In this document: piece after piece, positions 36,001 through 47,973 of the stretch | Position numbering within the stretch: position 1 is the first letter of the stretch | Layout: the number at the start of each line of letters is the position of its first letter | Source of the DNA: Dysidea avara | Taxonomy: Eukaryota > Porifera > Demospongiae > Dictyoceratida > Dysideidae | DNA length: 64,000 nt | NCBI RefSeq assembly: GCF_963678975.1 | Contig: NC_089275.1 | Coordinates: 18,798,220 to 18,862,219, forward strand | Direction: 5' to 3' | Notes under the pieces: generated by a model | The model's database searches: none | What the model was told of the DNA's origin: nothing | The model's input: only the letters and a program-made list of their open reading frames with translations | Position numbers and translations under genes: made by a program

Positions 36001-38246
36001 GTAGAGCAATGATGAGGGAACCAGTGACTGCTTCACATCATCATCAACCACAGCCCACTGTGTTCCCATCCAATCCTGAACCATTTCTAGGTATAGTGTG
36101 AGCTTGTGATGTGTACACTATGTACATTATAATACACACAAGTGTACACAGGACACACTGTATAATGCTCTTTTGTAGTAAATGTATTGTATGATGTACA
36201 GTTTTTGAGTGCAACTTGATGCAGGCACAAAGGTACAGTGCTAGCACTTGGAGGGGTGGGGAGTTACCTTTTGACTGAGTAATAGCTTTTATAAATCTTA
36301 TTAAAAGGGTATATCAATCTCCTTTAGCATTATGTTTGTCTGTCTGACATGTGAGCAAGAGGTGTGGGTTTCAAACAACAACTGTTTCACTACACATGTG
36401 GTACAGCTTAAGCACAAATTGATACAGTTGCTACATTAAGTTACCCTTGAAGTCGCCCTCAAGGCAACCTGATTGTTACATGATCTTATCAACTATATCA
36501 AGTATTGACAGGTACACTAGTACTGATATCTGCTCTATGGTGCAGGACTTACCATACCGAACAATGCTTGAAAGTGTAAAAAAGTTATGACAAAAGGGTT
36601 ACCAAACAAAAGAAAGGATGAAAGGAATTGATTAGAAAGCACCTCTAACAAGTTGTCTGTAAAAGAAGACATGAATAATTTGAATAGCTAGGTTGTTTGC
36701 TTACGGTTCTCCATGCGGTTGGCACTAAGAATTTCAATGTGTTTTTCACTACACCCTTGCATCCAATGTGTTGTGGACAATGATTGATTGATTACTGTTA
36801 TAAGCTGCATTGAAAGTCCACGTGAATGTTGACAGAATCATTTCAGCATGCAAAAGTGGGTGACATCAATGGACAGACAGACAGACAGCTTTAAGAGACC
36901 TATAGGACTGTTTATCACAGAGCAGGTCACACGTGTATTATTTAACCTAATTGTACTGTAGATTATTGTACTGGTATGAGGTATTCAGCCCCAGTGACCA
37001 GTAGAAATACTGCTGGTGCTACTCATCCAATTGATGGTGAACGCAACAAGGGAGAATACAATCTGTGGAGTGATAACAGTTCATTTGGTATGTGTCTGAG
37101 TTGGTGTACTTCTGTCTGTAACTCTACAAGTGTAGAGCTGTAAATCTACAGTTTGATTGTACATATATTTAAATCAGTGTTTGAAAAAGTAATTTGAATG
37201 TTTGCTTAATAAATTATTTATGTTATAGTGATTAATTGGAGAGGCTGAATAAGCCACTGTCATACCAAGTACACTTATAGTATTTCTATATTTCACAGGT
37301 ACTGATTTCAACTTATTTTCATCATATGCTACTGAGTACCACCAGACCATCATCAAGGCAAGTTGTACCATCAAGAGACAAACAGCTACAAGATAACTGA
37401 AATGTTTACTCAGAGAATTTTATGTTTACATGCAAATGACTGTATATTATGTACAGATGTACTTTGTGACTGAGAACAGTTTTATACAAAACTAAAAAAA
37501 TCTGGTTTGTTTTGTGTGCATGCATATGGGAGTGTACTAAATTTAGTTTGTGTGTCTGTCTGTCTGCGTACATGTGTGTTGAGTTACATGGTGAATGACC
37601 AAGCTTTGATAGAGCCAGAGCATCGTTGAGCATGCTGCATGAAGTTGGCTTGTTTTGAATGTGAGTTGTGAGCGTATTTCTGTAACGTGTGTATGTGTGC
37701 AAGTTTCTAATATAGTGAGATTTTTTAATCTCTTTTCTCTTTGTGTAGGAGATGCAAGGTACGAAGTCTTTGAAGAGCTCATGGCTGGATTTGTGTAGCA
37801 ATGGTGACTGTAGCATTCCTCCATCTGGTCTGGAGTTCCACAACACACGACTACTACCAGACAATGCTTCACAACAATCTGCTACTGTCAATCCGGCACC
37901 AAATCCTCAAGCTAAATTCCCTCAACAACTTCAGGGGAGAGAAACTGTGGAACAGTCAGCTGTTGGTAAACCAAAACAGAACAATACAGCAAAGTTTACT
38001 AGTGGTAGTTGTGTTTCTCAGAGTAACCCACTGACTACAACAAGTGTTCAAGACACCAGTAGACATGTTGGTGCTAGTAAGAGTCATAACAAGCCCAACC
38101 AAAGTGTCACCACTATAATGAACTATTCATCACATCATTACACTGGTCCACACTACAGTAGACTACAAGCAGCAGCATCATCATCAGGTAGTTATCAGAG
38201 AAACAGTAGACACTCTAATTATCATCAACATCATCACAATACATAG
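30065..38246 (+). CDS. CNOT4-like C-terminal exon chain, copy A
   Basis: Exons 30065-30117, 30167-30289, 33139-33305, 34182-34248, 35704-36090, 36962-37087, 37299-37357 and 37749-38246 join in perfect phase with GT-AG or GC-AG junctions. The start reads YELNWPDFSTRNDDDELG then FDPWSISSKGFEDMLTS, matching the human CNOT4 segment EDDLGFDPFDVTRKALADL. The rest is a disordered Gln/Ser/His-rich tail (VNYGPITNDQLHQLQ; LRALLPGINISID; FNLFSSYATEYHQTIIK; WLDLCSNGD) ending in NYHQHHHNT and stop. A polyadenylation signal AATAAA follows at 38302. The open frame over eight exons suggests recent constraint or recent birth. Because the RING and most of the RRM are absent from this copy, a full CNOT4 cannot be made here. 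Confidence 0.75.
30768..32300. repeat. Repeat R1, copy A1, with terminal foldback
   Basis: Begins tagggaccacaaaggagtag and ends near gtgctatggtccctactc. Between lie gatgccttcagacaagcgta, a block near 31500-31610 shared by all copies, and a foldback whose arms are 32060-32155 and 32175-32300. Other copies: 34270-35365, 39500-39840 (fragment), 54900-55850, 57855-58745 and 60053-61823. Type unknown and no conserved ORF seen. It lies in an intron of CNOT4 A. Confidence 0.65.
30820..31282. mobile_element. hAT MITE inside repeat R1 (copy A only)
   Basis: Ends TAGGGCTGGGAGATT and, inverted, AATCGCTCAGCCCTA. The 8-bp duplication CCGAAAAC lies at 30812-30819 and 31283-31290. Copy B shows the empty site near 54944-54955 (cacccaaaaatc). 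Confidence 0.85.
32481..32789. repeat. Three tandem 103-bp units
   Basis: cagtgaaccaacactgagac begins at 32481, 32584 and 32687, and a fourth partial unit starts at 32790. The units are nearly identical. Copy B has a single unit near 56070-56170, so the expansion is specific to copy A. The ORFs of 74-83 codons here are simply the repeat read through. Confidence 0.9.
34270..35365. repeat. Repeat R1, copy A2 (diverged)
   Basis: Shares gatgccttcaggcaagtgta and the following 600 bp with R1, plus a second half bounded by ttagggatcatagaaaaaag. An extra block at about 34750-35010 (gaaggcaggagcttatgagc ... ggctcataagctcctgg) is itself an inverted repeat missing from copy B (57855-58745), so it was gained in A or lost from B. 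Confidence 0.55.
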
Positions 38247-38301
38247 ATCTTCTGGCATATCTGTCAACTTCACATACATTTTTATTAGTTTTCAATGAAA
38301 A

Positions 38302-38307
38302 TAAAAA
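38302..38307 (+). terminator. Polyadenylation signal, CNOT4 A
   Basis: AATAAA 56 bp after the stop codon. Copy B has the same hexamer at 63414-63419, 54 bp after its stop. Confidence 0.55.
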
Positions 38308-38309
38308 CT

Positions 38310-40455
38310 GTAGGAATAATGCCTACAAATACAAAATCCCTCTGGGAGCATCGGTAATATCAACCCGTAAAACCTGTTTGTGTAAGAGCAAAGTAGGTAT
38401 GCAACAAGAACTATACTAATGAATTGTCATTAATATTTTCATGTTAACAAGGAAAGCCAGTAGAGATAAGTGCATTTTATGTGACAGACAACAAAACATT
38501 CCCTAGTATTATGGTGTTGTTTCCTGTTGCTATAATAAACACAAAGTACAATCCCACCATATAGTTATTTCTTTGTGCACGTCGGAAAGTGCATGATCAT
38601 TGACATCATTGTCCATGTAGAATATCAGGCATAAACTTACAAGTTATTTACTCACCCACCCACACATTTATTCTATATCCCATTAAATATATTCTACATT
38701 GTTGATTATGTTTTCATGCCTTGATCTGCTCATTAGTATTATTTGCAACCAAATTTTGGAAATGGGTGCAAGTGAGAATATTCATGTTTAGTGGGTTACT
38801 ATTTGGAGCAGAGTTATAAAAATATTTCTAGAATTTTCTAGTAATTTAAGGTATTGAGAATGGCTTACAATCAATAACAAGTAGGTTTGCACTATAAAGC
38901 TTGTTATTTGGTCCTAAGTGTCAAATGCATCCATGTGGTTGATTTTCCAAAATTCGGTCAGATTTATACTTTATTGTGGTTATAAATGTTTGCAGTGTCT
39001 CAAAGCACACTTATAAATAGTAACAAAAATCTGTAATCTGAGTTCACTGTCGTAAAACAAAAATTTCATAAAGCCCCACTTATTGAATTAGACAGGCCTG
39101 ATCTTTCAGAAAATTAGTAAAAGATTTTTTTTAAGTACCATAATTCGTTTTATTTTCGTGCAAAAAAAATTTTTTGTGTAAAAATATTTTCACATGATTT
39201 ACTTGAATGACTGCTCTATTAGAGTAGTTTGATCTTGCGTAAAAAAAATTTTGTGTAAGAAATTTTCGTACAAGTTCAAAAATATTTTACAACAAAAAAA
39301 AGCAAATTACAATATGTGAAAAGCTATATATTTTCGAAAACCTATGGAAACCACAGTGTAACTTTTTAAAAACATTTTTTTTTAAAATCTGGTCCTATTA
39401 AATGTCAAGCCTAGTGAGAGCTTTCATCAGTTACAAAATCATTGCTAATGAAACTGAAAGCCATAAATATACATAATTTTTGTGTGGTTGCCATGGTAAC
39501 ACGTGTCCAAATATAGTATGTACAAGTTGAGCTGGGTCCTTCAGATCTACCTGAAATGCTTTCAACAAGTTGCTATATGTGGAATTTTAAATATATATTA
39601 TATATATTAAATGGAATTTTCTGCTGACTAATGTCAAGCGTAACTCAATAATGGCTAAGGTTACGGACTTGATTTTTTACTGTTTGATGTTGCTTCAGCC
39701 GGACATGTGCCTTTTGGCATACCGTAGTACGTACAATGCATTCTTCATGGACTTATATATACCAGTGTCCTCCTTTGTGTCCCAATTATCTTTGCTACTA
39801 TCACGAAAGGTGTTGATTTTGCAGTACCACAGAGAGCTCCAGAACTGTAAGAATTGGTGTGATTTAAAAAAAAATTCTGCCTCTGAGAGGGGTTCGTCTG
39901 AACATCCAAACCCCTCTGCTATGCCCTTGACATAGTCTTGTCCTACCCCACCTTATGAAAAGAAAATCTTCAGTACAAAGATGGCTGTAAAGGTGACCAA
40001 AGGTCAAGTCAGAGATGGCACTATCAAAAAATGGATGTCATTAGGAATACAATTACTATATTATGGAAAGTTTCATCACAAATGACACAACTTTCACACT
40101 GTGCCGCTCTCCTATCACCAAATTATTTGTACTGCTCAAGAGAAAGTTGTACTTTTAGCAAACATTTCTGATGCATGTAAAGTGTTTTAAAGTTGGTTGT
40201 GGGGATGAAACAACTACAGTGTGACCACTAACTGACTATACTACATATACACCCTGTGTACAGATAGCCAGAGATTATAGATACCATACATGTTATCATG
40301 CTCCACATTAAAACCCTTTAATCCTCATTTGATATTAAAGCAAAATACAAAACTATAGAAAAGTACATCACACAGTAATACTATTACAGGTTTGTGTGTA
40401 GAAGTTGTACATATACAAAACAATACTTACAATTGGGTCATAACTGATAATAATG
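38310..40455. other. Spacer between copy A and copy B
   Basis: No gene seen. It matches the left flank of copy A (1108-3453) in blocks, so it marks the start of copy B. It holds one dispersed palindrome (39209-39236), an R1 fragment (39500-39840), and the uninserted target CCTTTAA at 40315-40321 that defines the 10.3-kb insertion of copy A. Confidence 0.7.
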
Positions 40456-41299
40456 TCAAGTGGTAATAACTTGAAGACGATGATTGTCCTCCTCTGTAAC
40501 AAAGATAGTACCAACACTGTTGACTGCTATACCAAGGATGTTATTGAATTGTCCTCTTTGACTTCCATATGTTCCAAACTTAGTAATCAACTGGTGGGTG
40601 GGGCTGAACACTGTGAGGGTGTCATCATCATTAGTTATTATATAATCATCAGGAGTAAGACAAATGGAATGAGGTTCGTTACAATTGATCTTCTTAATAA
40701 AGTGACCATCTTCACTAAACACAATTATTCCTCCACTACTATCATAGTCAGTCACATACACTTGGTCACTGCTGTCCAGGGCAATATAACATGGATCCTG
40801 AAACTGTCCTGGATTAAATCCTTCGGAGCCAAATTTGAATAAAAATTTATTATTGTTATCAAAAAGCTGAATTCTATAGTTACTACGGTCCACCACATAT
40901 AGTAAACCTTTACTATTAAATGTTAGTCCTTGAGGATTAGTGAATTGGCCATCTCCACTGCCACAGGAGCCAAACTTTGATAGGTAGTCTCCTTGTAGAG
41001 TAAACTTCTTCACCACATGATCACTATACTCACTAACTGCTATTACATTGTGACCTACAGCTACACCTAGAGGATGGTTCAGTTTACTATCTCCACTTCC
41101 TTGGCCAAATGATCCGATCAACTTCATATCTTTATTTAGTATCACTACATCTTTATTGTCATTGTCTACCACAACAACATCATCATTAGTGGTGGTTGTA
41201 ACACCAAGAGGCCACTGAAACTTTTTCCCTCCATATTGTGTGATCAGTTGACAATTTTGTACTTCAAGTTTAGTGTAGTCTCTCAATGTTGTTGTCACT
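40456..41299 (-). CDS. TRIM-NHL copy B, exon 2 (NHL beta-propeller)
   Basis: Acceptor before 41299 (tgtcttag), stop at 40456-40458. It joins exon 1 (45568) in the same phase as in copy A. The NHL repeats are closer to the family pattern than those of copy A: KKFQWPLGVTTTTNDDVVVV, GDSKLNHPLGVAVGHN, GSGDGQFTNPQGL, FNPGQFQDPCYIAL, GSQRGQFNNILGIAV. The last 69 residues, and their DNA, are identical to copy A while the first four-plus repeats carry about 31 replacements. Likely role: ligand recognition by a TRIM E3 ligase. Confidence 0.88.
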
Positions 41300-44200
41300 C
41301 TAAGACAATACACAATAATTTAGTGAATGTTAAGGCTACCTCAATGTTATTTTACAATTGAAAGATAATCAAATTCTATTTCATAGTTCACCAAAATACA
41401 AATCACTTTGTGAGGGATAAACTCTTATCAGCAGTTCATACTTTCTACACAAGCAACAAAATTCTAACAATACATTAATCATTTAACTGGTGTTTGCTGT
41501 TCACTGAAATTGTGGTACTGTTGTTAGCATATCAAAACTTGTATAAGATATTCCAGTTTTCCGAATAGGTTACGCCCGTTTCGTATAGAATAACACCGTC
41601 TTTTAAACAAGGCGCTATAACTTCCGTGTACTCTGGTTGACAGATACGATTATGCCAGCATAATTTCGGGCATAATATATTAAAGGTATGTGTAGGAATC
41701 AGGAATTATGCTAGCATTTTGAGGTGATTATAAAAGCTTTAACAGTAGGAAAATCTGCAGATTGCACAATTCCGTTAAAAAAATCGAGATACTCTAATAG
41801 AGCAGTCAGAAACTCTAATAGAACAGTCACTGAATATTATTTACTCTAATAAAGCAGTCATATTGAAACGAAATTCTAATACAACAACCAACCAGTGTGT
41901 CTCTCTCCTTAGCATTATTACAGTATACAGTATCTCACAGGTGTTGTTTTAAACACTTTCTGTATCTACAGTACAGTCCACTTACAACTTCACATTTTCT
42001 GTGCATCTGACATGCAACCACATATGTAGCAAGTGACACACAGCCATGTTGTGTTTGTCATACAACAATTTTTATTAACTGCAAATAGCTTGCATTGACT
42101 ACAAAAACTTCTAGTTTAGTTGAAATGCACAAATTGCACCTATAAATTAATTCTGGTGAACTTTTGAGACATTGTGAAAATTAAATGGCTACAGCTTCTG
42201 GAGGGCTATGCCCCCCAGACCCCCGCTGCTTACTCTGCTCAGCCACTCCTCACATCAACTATTTCCTCCACCACTGCTGTAACACTGTTCACAATAAAAA
42301 CTCCCAATGCACAATTGTGCAGTGACTGTCCTATTAGAGCATTTCAATCTTAAAATCAGAAAATCAATAGGGAGCTCCAGCTACTTCAATTTAAAAAACT
42401 TTTAAAATGCACTAGTTTAGGCCACTATTTGGTGATTTTCTGTAAAATTCTAAATGTAAAGTGTGGGAGGGTGGGTCTTAACCTTTATCCATATATAGTA
42501 CTGGCACAATATAGTGAGCTGGTAGGCTTATTTTCATACTCATATTCTCGCACAACTGGAAGTTAGCTAAGGGATGACTCTACATACGTTTAGACTATGG
42601 TATGGCTCATATACAGGTTTACTAAATCACTTAGTCACCTGACATGCTCACTTAGCCACCTATACATGTTCACTTAGAAACCCGCCCTCAAGCAATTTTG
42701 TACATGATAAAGAATTATAACACGAAAGGCATACTGCAGTACTTGATAATACTGTAATACTCTTCTTCTCCGTGTCCTGCAAATAATTCTGGCCAAATAT
42801 ATAGTAGACTAAGCGGCGTATCTACTGTAGCTCTAGCTGTTACTGTGGTTACCGATCAAATAATTATTTTTGTGGGCGCTGTATGGAATACAGGAAGAAC
42901 TGTTCCACTGTTCTGCATTGCTCTTTCATCCCACACTCATGCTCTGGCTATAAAGGCGTACTTTAAAACCATAGTCTAAATAAGTTAGACACCGCGACCA
43001 ACTGGAACTAAGCAATTTAGTAACCCCTTAGTAGCGCTCTTGCTGCGCTCGGGATGCTACAACTTTGAGCCATCAGGGTTACTAAATTGCTTGTTCCCTT
43101 GGACTTGGTGTCTAACTATTATATAACTTGGTATTCTTCTAAAGTAACAACCACACTTGCAACCACAAGATTCTGGTCCACTTCAGATGTGGCTACATAT
43201 ACTAGTCATCCTTGAGTCTAGTCCCACATGAGGTTCAACTTCTTTAAACTTTTGCAAATGCTAATTTTCATAGAGTTTACTGCACAATTCTCTTGGCTAC
43301 AATGCACAATGCACAGTAGCTATTGTATGGCAATCTTGAAAAACTGAAATGTACATGCTCAGTATTTCATTAATAATGGTTAAATCTTTAGTAATGGGAA
43401 ATACGTGTGGTAGTAAAAATACATGTGATATGTATAGTGAAAAACAGAAAATCATTAAATAGTGTAACCCACTCACTAGCAAATTTTTAGAAGCTCTAAC
43501 CGACTGCTCTAACTTATAAACCATACAATATAAGCCCATAAAACTATATATTAAATTACTTGCTATACATAGAACAATTAGGAATTCAACTATATAGTTG
43601 TTATTTACATTAACCACAAAGCCATTACACATTTTAAAATGCAAAATTTGGCTTAAGTGTAACCACACGTGATATCTCACAACTTATCAGTCTAGTACTT
43701 TAAACAAATACTGCTTTTACGGGAGTATGGAAAACTCGGAACGCCGGAACCCGGATCAGCATTATTTTTGCGATTGGAGTCACGTGCAAGCACTAGCACA
43801 TGCAAGATTATTAATATTAAAAGAAGAATTTGTCTGTTAATATGTTCTATAGCATTTATATAATCCTTACTTGAAACAAATCTGCAGGATCTAAGATAAA
43901 TCAACAGAAAAGCGAGCGTTAATTAGGATCAGTGCACGTAACCGTGCATCCTAAACCAATCCAGCTATCTCAACTACACTCCATACTCTTAACTAATAAC
44001 CAAATGATTTCAAAGATAATGCAACTTCTAGCTAGTACTGTGCTAAGTCGCTACAATCCATTTTTGTACTGAAGAATGCCTCTAATAAATTAGGTCACTG
44101 ACCACCAGTAGGCTAGCTGGCTTGTGTTAAGTGTAGCAAATTATTTCTTGGGATTGTAGCGATTGTGTAGTTAGGAATGCTTAGATGAAATTTTGGCTGA

Positions 44201-45567
44201 GAAGGATGGTTTTCAGATAAAAGATTTAATGCGTATTCCAATTAACGATCACTCTCATGTTAATTCATGTTGTACCCTACAGATTTGTTACAAGTAAGAA
44301 TAATAGCAATGTTGTAGAACATATTAGCAAACAAATTTCGTTCATTCCACTGTGGAGTCTTTATAATCTGGCATGCTAGTGCTTGCACGTGATTCCAATC
44401 GCAAAAATAACACTGTTCCGGCTGATCCGGGTTGTTCCGGCGTTCTGGGTTTTCCATACTACCCTGCTTTTACCATTCTTACATAACCTTTTTAGGTAAT
44501 GAGATAGATAAACATGGAATTTCACCTGACTCAAAGAAAACCACCATGGTCACCAGAGTATCCAACACTCTAGGATGCATGTCTCACCTTATTAGGGAAA
44601 TTGAGAATTTGTGCAATCATGTCTTGTCTGTTAGAAAACAACAACTAAAACAGAAAGCCTCTGATTTATGTATCATTGCCCAGTCATCCTTGGGAAAATA
44701 TTGTTGTAAAACTCTTTGAGCTTAGGAATTCTACCTATCTAATAACAGTTGATTATCACTCCAGAAGTATAAAGATGAATTCAACAGTTTCGTGATACAT
44801 TTAAAGTCTATTTTTGCAAGGGTTGAGATCATAGGCATAGCAAGATATTTTTTAGATAGGGGGGGCTCTAGTTTGGTGTTGAAGAGAAAAAAAAAAAAGG
44901 TTGACACCTGCTAAGAATGGCTGCCCTCCACTAAATAATATCAATTGTATCACTGATAAAGCACATAAAATCCTTATTCACAAGTGAATTGTAACTTCAC
45001 AGTTTGCTACATTGTTTTTCTGAACATTGTGACTGCTTTATTAGAGTAACTGACTGCTCTATTAGAGTACCTCGATCTTTTTTGAATTTACAATCAACAA
45101 ATCGTAAGGGGGCTCCAGCCCCCCTACCCCTCTGGGTTGCTACACCTATGGAGATGGTATCAAAAATGGATATCTACACTATTTCTGAAGCCCTAAGAGG
45201 CAATTAAGCACTTGTCAAGCACAATAAGAAGGTTATTGACAAAGACTGTGTAGAGTTGCTGTACCCAAATTTCACACCAGCAGAAAGAAACCACCTCAGA
45301 GCAAAGCATACTGTACCTATGTGGAGGCTAAAGCAGGCTTCATTAGCCTATCACCACGTAATGGTTTGCTCAAGTCTGTGTATACGGACAAACATGGGTA
45401 CATGCACAGATATGCATAGATAAGTACACACACACACACACACACACACATTATTAGGAAAGTAGGAACACTCATAGCTTGCCTGCGACTGGCTGTAGGC
45501 AAGCACCTGGTTAAAAGTATTAAAAATGTGCCAATACGTGAGGTCACAGATTTGTACATTAACTTAC
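41300..45567 (-). other. TRIM-NHL copy B intron (4.27 kb)
   Basis: Matches parts of the copy A intron. Specific to B are the repeat P fragment at 41531-41655 (an inverted match to 4375-4480) followed by MITE-like scraps to 41760, a cluster of dispersed palindromes at 41784-41870, and the MULE-type MITE at 43721-44464. The blocks 22396-22614 (A) and 44500-44719 (B) share an ORF-like stretch (ISPDxKxTTMVTRVSNT). It is preserved in both copies but not recognised, and may be a decayed exon. Confidence 0.6.
43721..44464. mobile_element. MULE-type MITE, 9-bp TSD (copy B only)
   Basis: Inverted arms of about 80-90 bp beginning GGGAGTATGGAAAACTCGGA. Exact 9-bp duplication TGCTTTTAC at 43712-43720 and 44465-44473. 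Copy A has the empty site near 22360-22375. A 9-bp duplication with long arms is typical of Mutator-like elements. No transposase inside. Confidence 0.85.
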
Positions 45568-46976
45568 TTAAATGGACTTCCTGGGATTGGTTTTCCTGCC
45601 ACTAGTACAGACAAGGTGTGGACACCACCAACCCTGGGGGTATACGAGACTTCATAGTGACCACGTCCAGTATCTTTGATTGTAGCTAGTTCAGTAAGGT
45701 GAGGTTTACCACGGTAGTGAACTTCAACCTCCATACAATTTGCAACATTTGGTACCCCTTGACCATGTGAGTCATTAGCTTTAGCAGAAAAGGTGGTCGT
45801 ACAATTCTTAAAAGGAAACAAGCATTTCATGTCACTTACGGTGCACTTTTGTATATCAATAGGTGTAAACATTCCTAAACAAGATAACCTTTTCTTCACT
45901 TGATGACTGCCATAAAATTGTATCTTCTCTTGCTCACAAACTGTTGGATTTAGATTTGTGTTGCTCTTCATTTCTTTCAGTTTATCTCTTCGCTCCAACA
46001 TTGATTTCTTCATGGCCAACACATCTTTGCTAATACCTCGTTGTAGTTTGTCATCAATGAAACTCCAACAGCTCTTCAACTGGCTTAACAAGAAACACAG
46101 TTCATCTTCCTGTACTGCTAAGCTTTTATCCTTTCCCTCTGTATCCTGTGTGATCTGTTGTTGTAACTGTCTCTTTCGTTCATCTAGGACAGCATGCAGG
46201 GTATGAAAGGTATCATCCAACCTGTGAAAATTTTCTTCTTTCCTGTTCTTCACATCTTGTCTTTTACTCTTTACTCCATTGATGGCTCCTTCTACTTCAT
46301 CTATTAGTTGCTGGATACCAGGAAGAGCTTCCTTTAGTATCTTCTTCTCACCATCAACAACATCAGAGATCACATCATAGTCATGGTCCTTGTGTTTCTT
46401 TATGATGCAGTCTCGACAGATCAACACATCTTCACACCTGCAGTACAACTCTAGTGGTTTGGTAGGGTGGATGGGACACATCTCAACCTTCTCTGGTAAG
46501 ATGGATGGAATATCAGTAGCACTGCCTTTTTTCAGCTCATCCAGTGAGCGGATTTTGTGTCCGCTAAAGGTTTTCATTTTTCGATGTGCCTTTTCACAAA
46601 AATCACACAAGAATATAGCACACTCGCTGCACGACGACGTTGCCACTTCTCCATCTTCACAACTCTGACAGATGGGCGTGACCTTCTTACTCTTTGCTTG
46701 TTCTTGTAGACGCACGATCTCCACCAGACGAACAACTGAAAAATGCGATGGTAACTCTTCTACAGCACGTGGAGTAGATAGCGGAACCTTTCCTCTGCAT
46801 AGTGGACACTCAAGCTCACGTTTCGAAGCCTCCAAGTAGGGCAATCGTCCCAACCATTCTTTAAGGCAGCCAGTGCAAAACGAATGAAGACAAGGGAGTA
46901 TCTTGGGGTCATTCAGGAGATCTTGACAAATTGCACAAGTCAGCTCTTCTTTAACCTTTTCCCAGTTAGTCGCCAT
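45568..46976 (-). CDS. TRIM-NHL copy B, exon 1 (RING, B-boxes, coiled coil, filamin)
   Basis: Start chosen at the ATG at 46976 (MATNWEK). The longer in-frame start (47078) adds a segment that copy A does not share. Same domain order as copy A: RING CAIC ... CLHSFCTGC ... CPLC, B-box 1 CQSC ... CDFC, B-box 2 CPIH ... CRDC, coiled coil, filamin repeat ending AGKPIPGSPFK. One Lys codon is missing relative to A (LFPFKNC against LFPFKKNC), keeping the frame. Donor gtaagt at 45567. The spliced product is 750 residues and looks intact. Divergent from the ABCC-like exon at 47868. Confidence 0.9.
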
Positions 46977-47867
46977 GTTTCTATTGTTAAGTTGCTTGCA
47001 TGCAGCTGCAGCAATAACTGTAACTAAATATAGAAATGTTCGGGCATGTTGCTTAGCTACAAGCGCTAGTATAAGCATATATTGCGCCTGTGCGTAAAAC
47101 TGAGTTCATGCTTGGGCTCGTGCTTGGAACCTTGGTTGGGACCCATTCCCTCTGCAGCCGTATGCAATCGAAGAAGGAACAATCACTGGCGAGATCACCG
47201 GGAATCATCTATCTGTAAGTGTTATATAGTTTCCAAGAGATAGTTTCCTCCTATATGGAAGAACGGTTATGCACCTATCAATTTTAGGCCCCTACCCCCC
47301 AGTACGGGCCATGTGGGGATTTGGCACCCTGCAAGAGCAATAACCCCACTACTGGGGCCTAAGTGTTTGTCTAATCATAGATAGTATATACTACGTACCG
47401 TAGTATATAATATCTATGGTCTAATCCCCTACGTAGCTACCCCCTTTATTCCCCGAGGTATTCCCCCACTCCATGATCAACCTCGCTTCGCTGGCTAAGG
47501 AGCAACGTCACGTGATTTAACTAAATATAGCTACACAATTCGATTGTTATAAAAAATGCTTATGTCAAAAGCCCCACTACTGGGGGTAGCTTTGTAGGTG
47601 AACCCCCGTTTAATCCCCCTATGGATCCCGTACTGGGGGTACTGGCGGTTACAATTGATAGGCGCATTATGCCAAATATAAGAGTTTAAAACCAAATTCA
47701 AATATTCAAATTATCCCACTATGGACATGTGGCTGTGTTGTGAACATACTCCTGTCTTGATTCCGAGCTTGATTCCTTTTAATATAGTAAGGTGATTCGG
47801 GATGATCACGTCGACTCGGTGGACGGAGTTTGGAAGCATTGAGTCGGTTGACATGAGGAATACTTGA
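46977..47867. promoter_or_regulatory. Bidirectional promoter region, copy B
   Basis: Homologous to 24817-25329 but longer, mainly because of a MITE at about 47264-47672. The conserved donor-like catctatct-gtaagt (donor near 47214) and the segment before the ABCC-like ATG are kept. Confidence 0.45.
47264..47672. mobile_element. MITE in the promoter region of copy B
   Basis: The left arm gcacctatcaattttaggcc with cagtacggg is mirrored at the right by cccgtactgggggt ... aattgataggcgc. Copy A has no such insert between gaacggtta and atgcc. It is rich in CCCC/GGGG. The exact target duplication is uncertain. Confidence 0.65.
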
Positions 47868-47950
47868 ATGATAACTGATCATTACGAGTATGAAGCACCA
47901 GCTAAAGATCCCAGGAGAGAAGCAAATCTTATTTCAAGGCTGTTCTTTGG
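47868..47950 (+). CDS. Orphan first coding exon, ABCC/MRP-like (copy B)
   Basis: ATG at 47868, MITDHYEYEAPAKDPRREAN then LISRLFFG, donor gtaagc at 47951. Two replacements from copy A (Cys to Tyr, Thr to Ala), with the ABCC-like part unchanged. No further ABCC exon follows. Similarity to copy A stops 24 bp into the intron. Confidence 0.5.
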
Positions 47951-47973
47951 GTAAGCCACTATACATTTAGACT

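Larger units (their letters stand above)
1103..38635. repeat. Tandem segmental duplication, copy A
   Basis: Left-spacer blocks at 1108-1240, 1390-1475 and 3370-3453 match 38630-38750, 38975-39060 and 40245-40321. The TRIM-NHL exons match those at 40456-46976, the ABCC-like exon matches 47868-47950, and the CNOT4 3' exons match 56652-63360. All are in the same order and orientation, so this is a direct duplication with a unit near 37 kb. Copy A is enlarged by the 10.3-kb element at 3454-13760. Confidence 0.85.
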
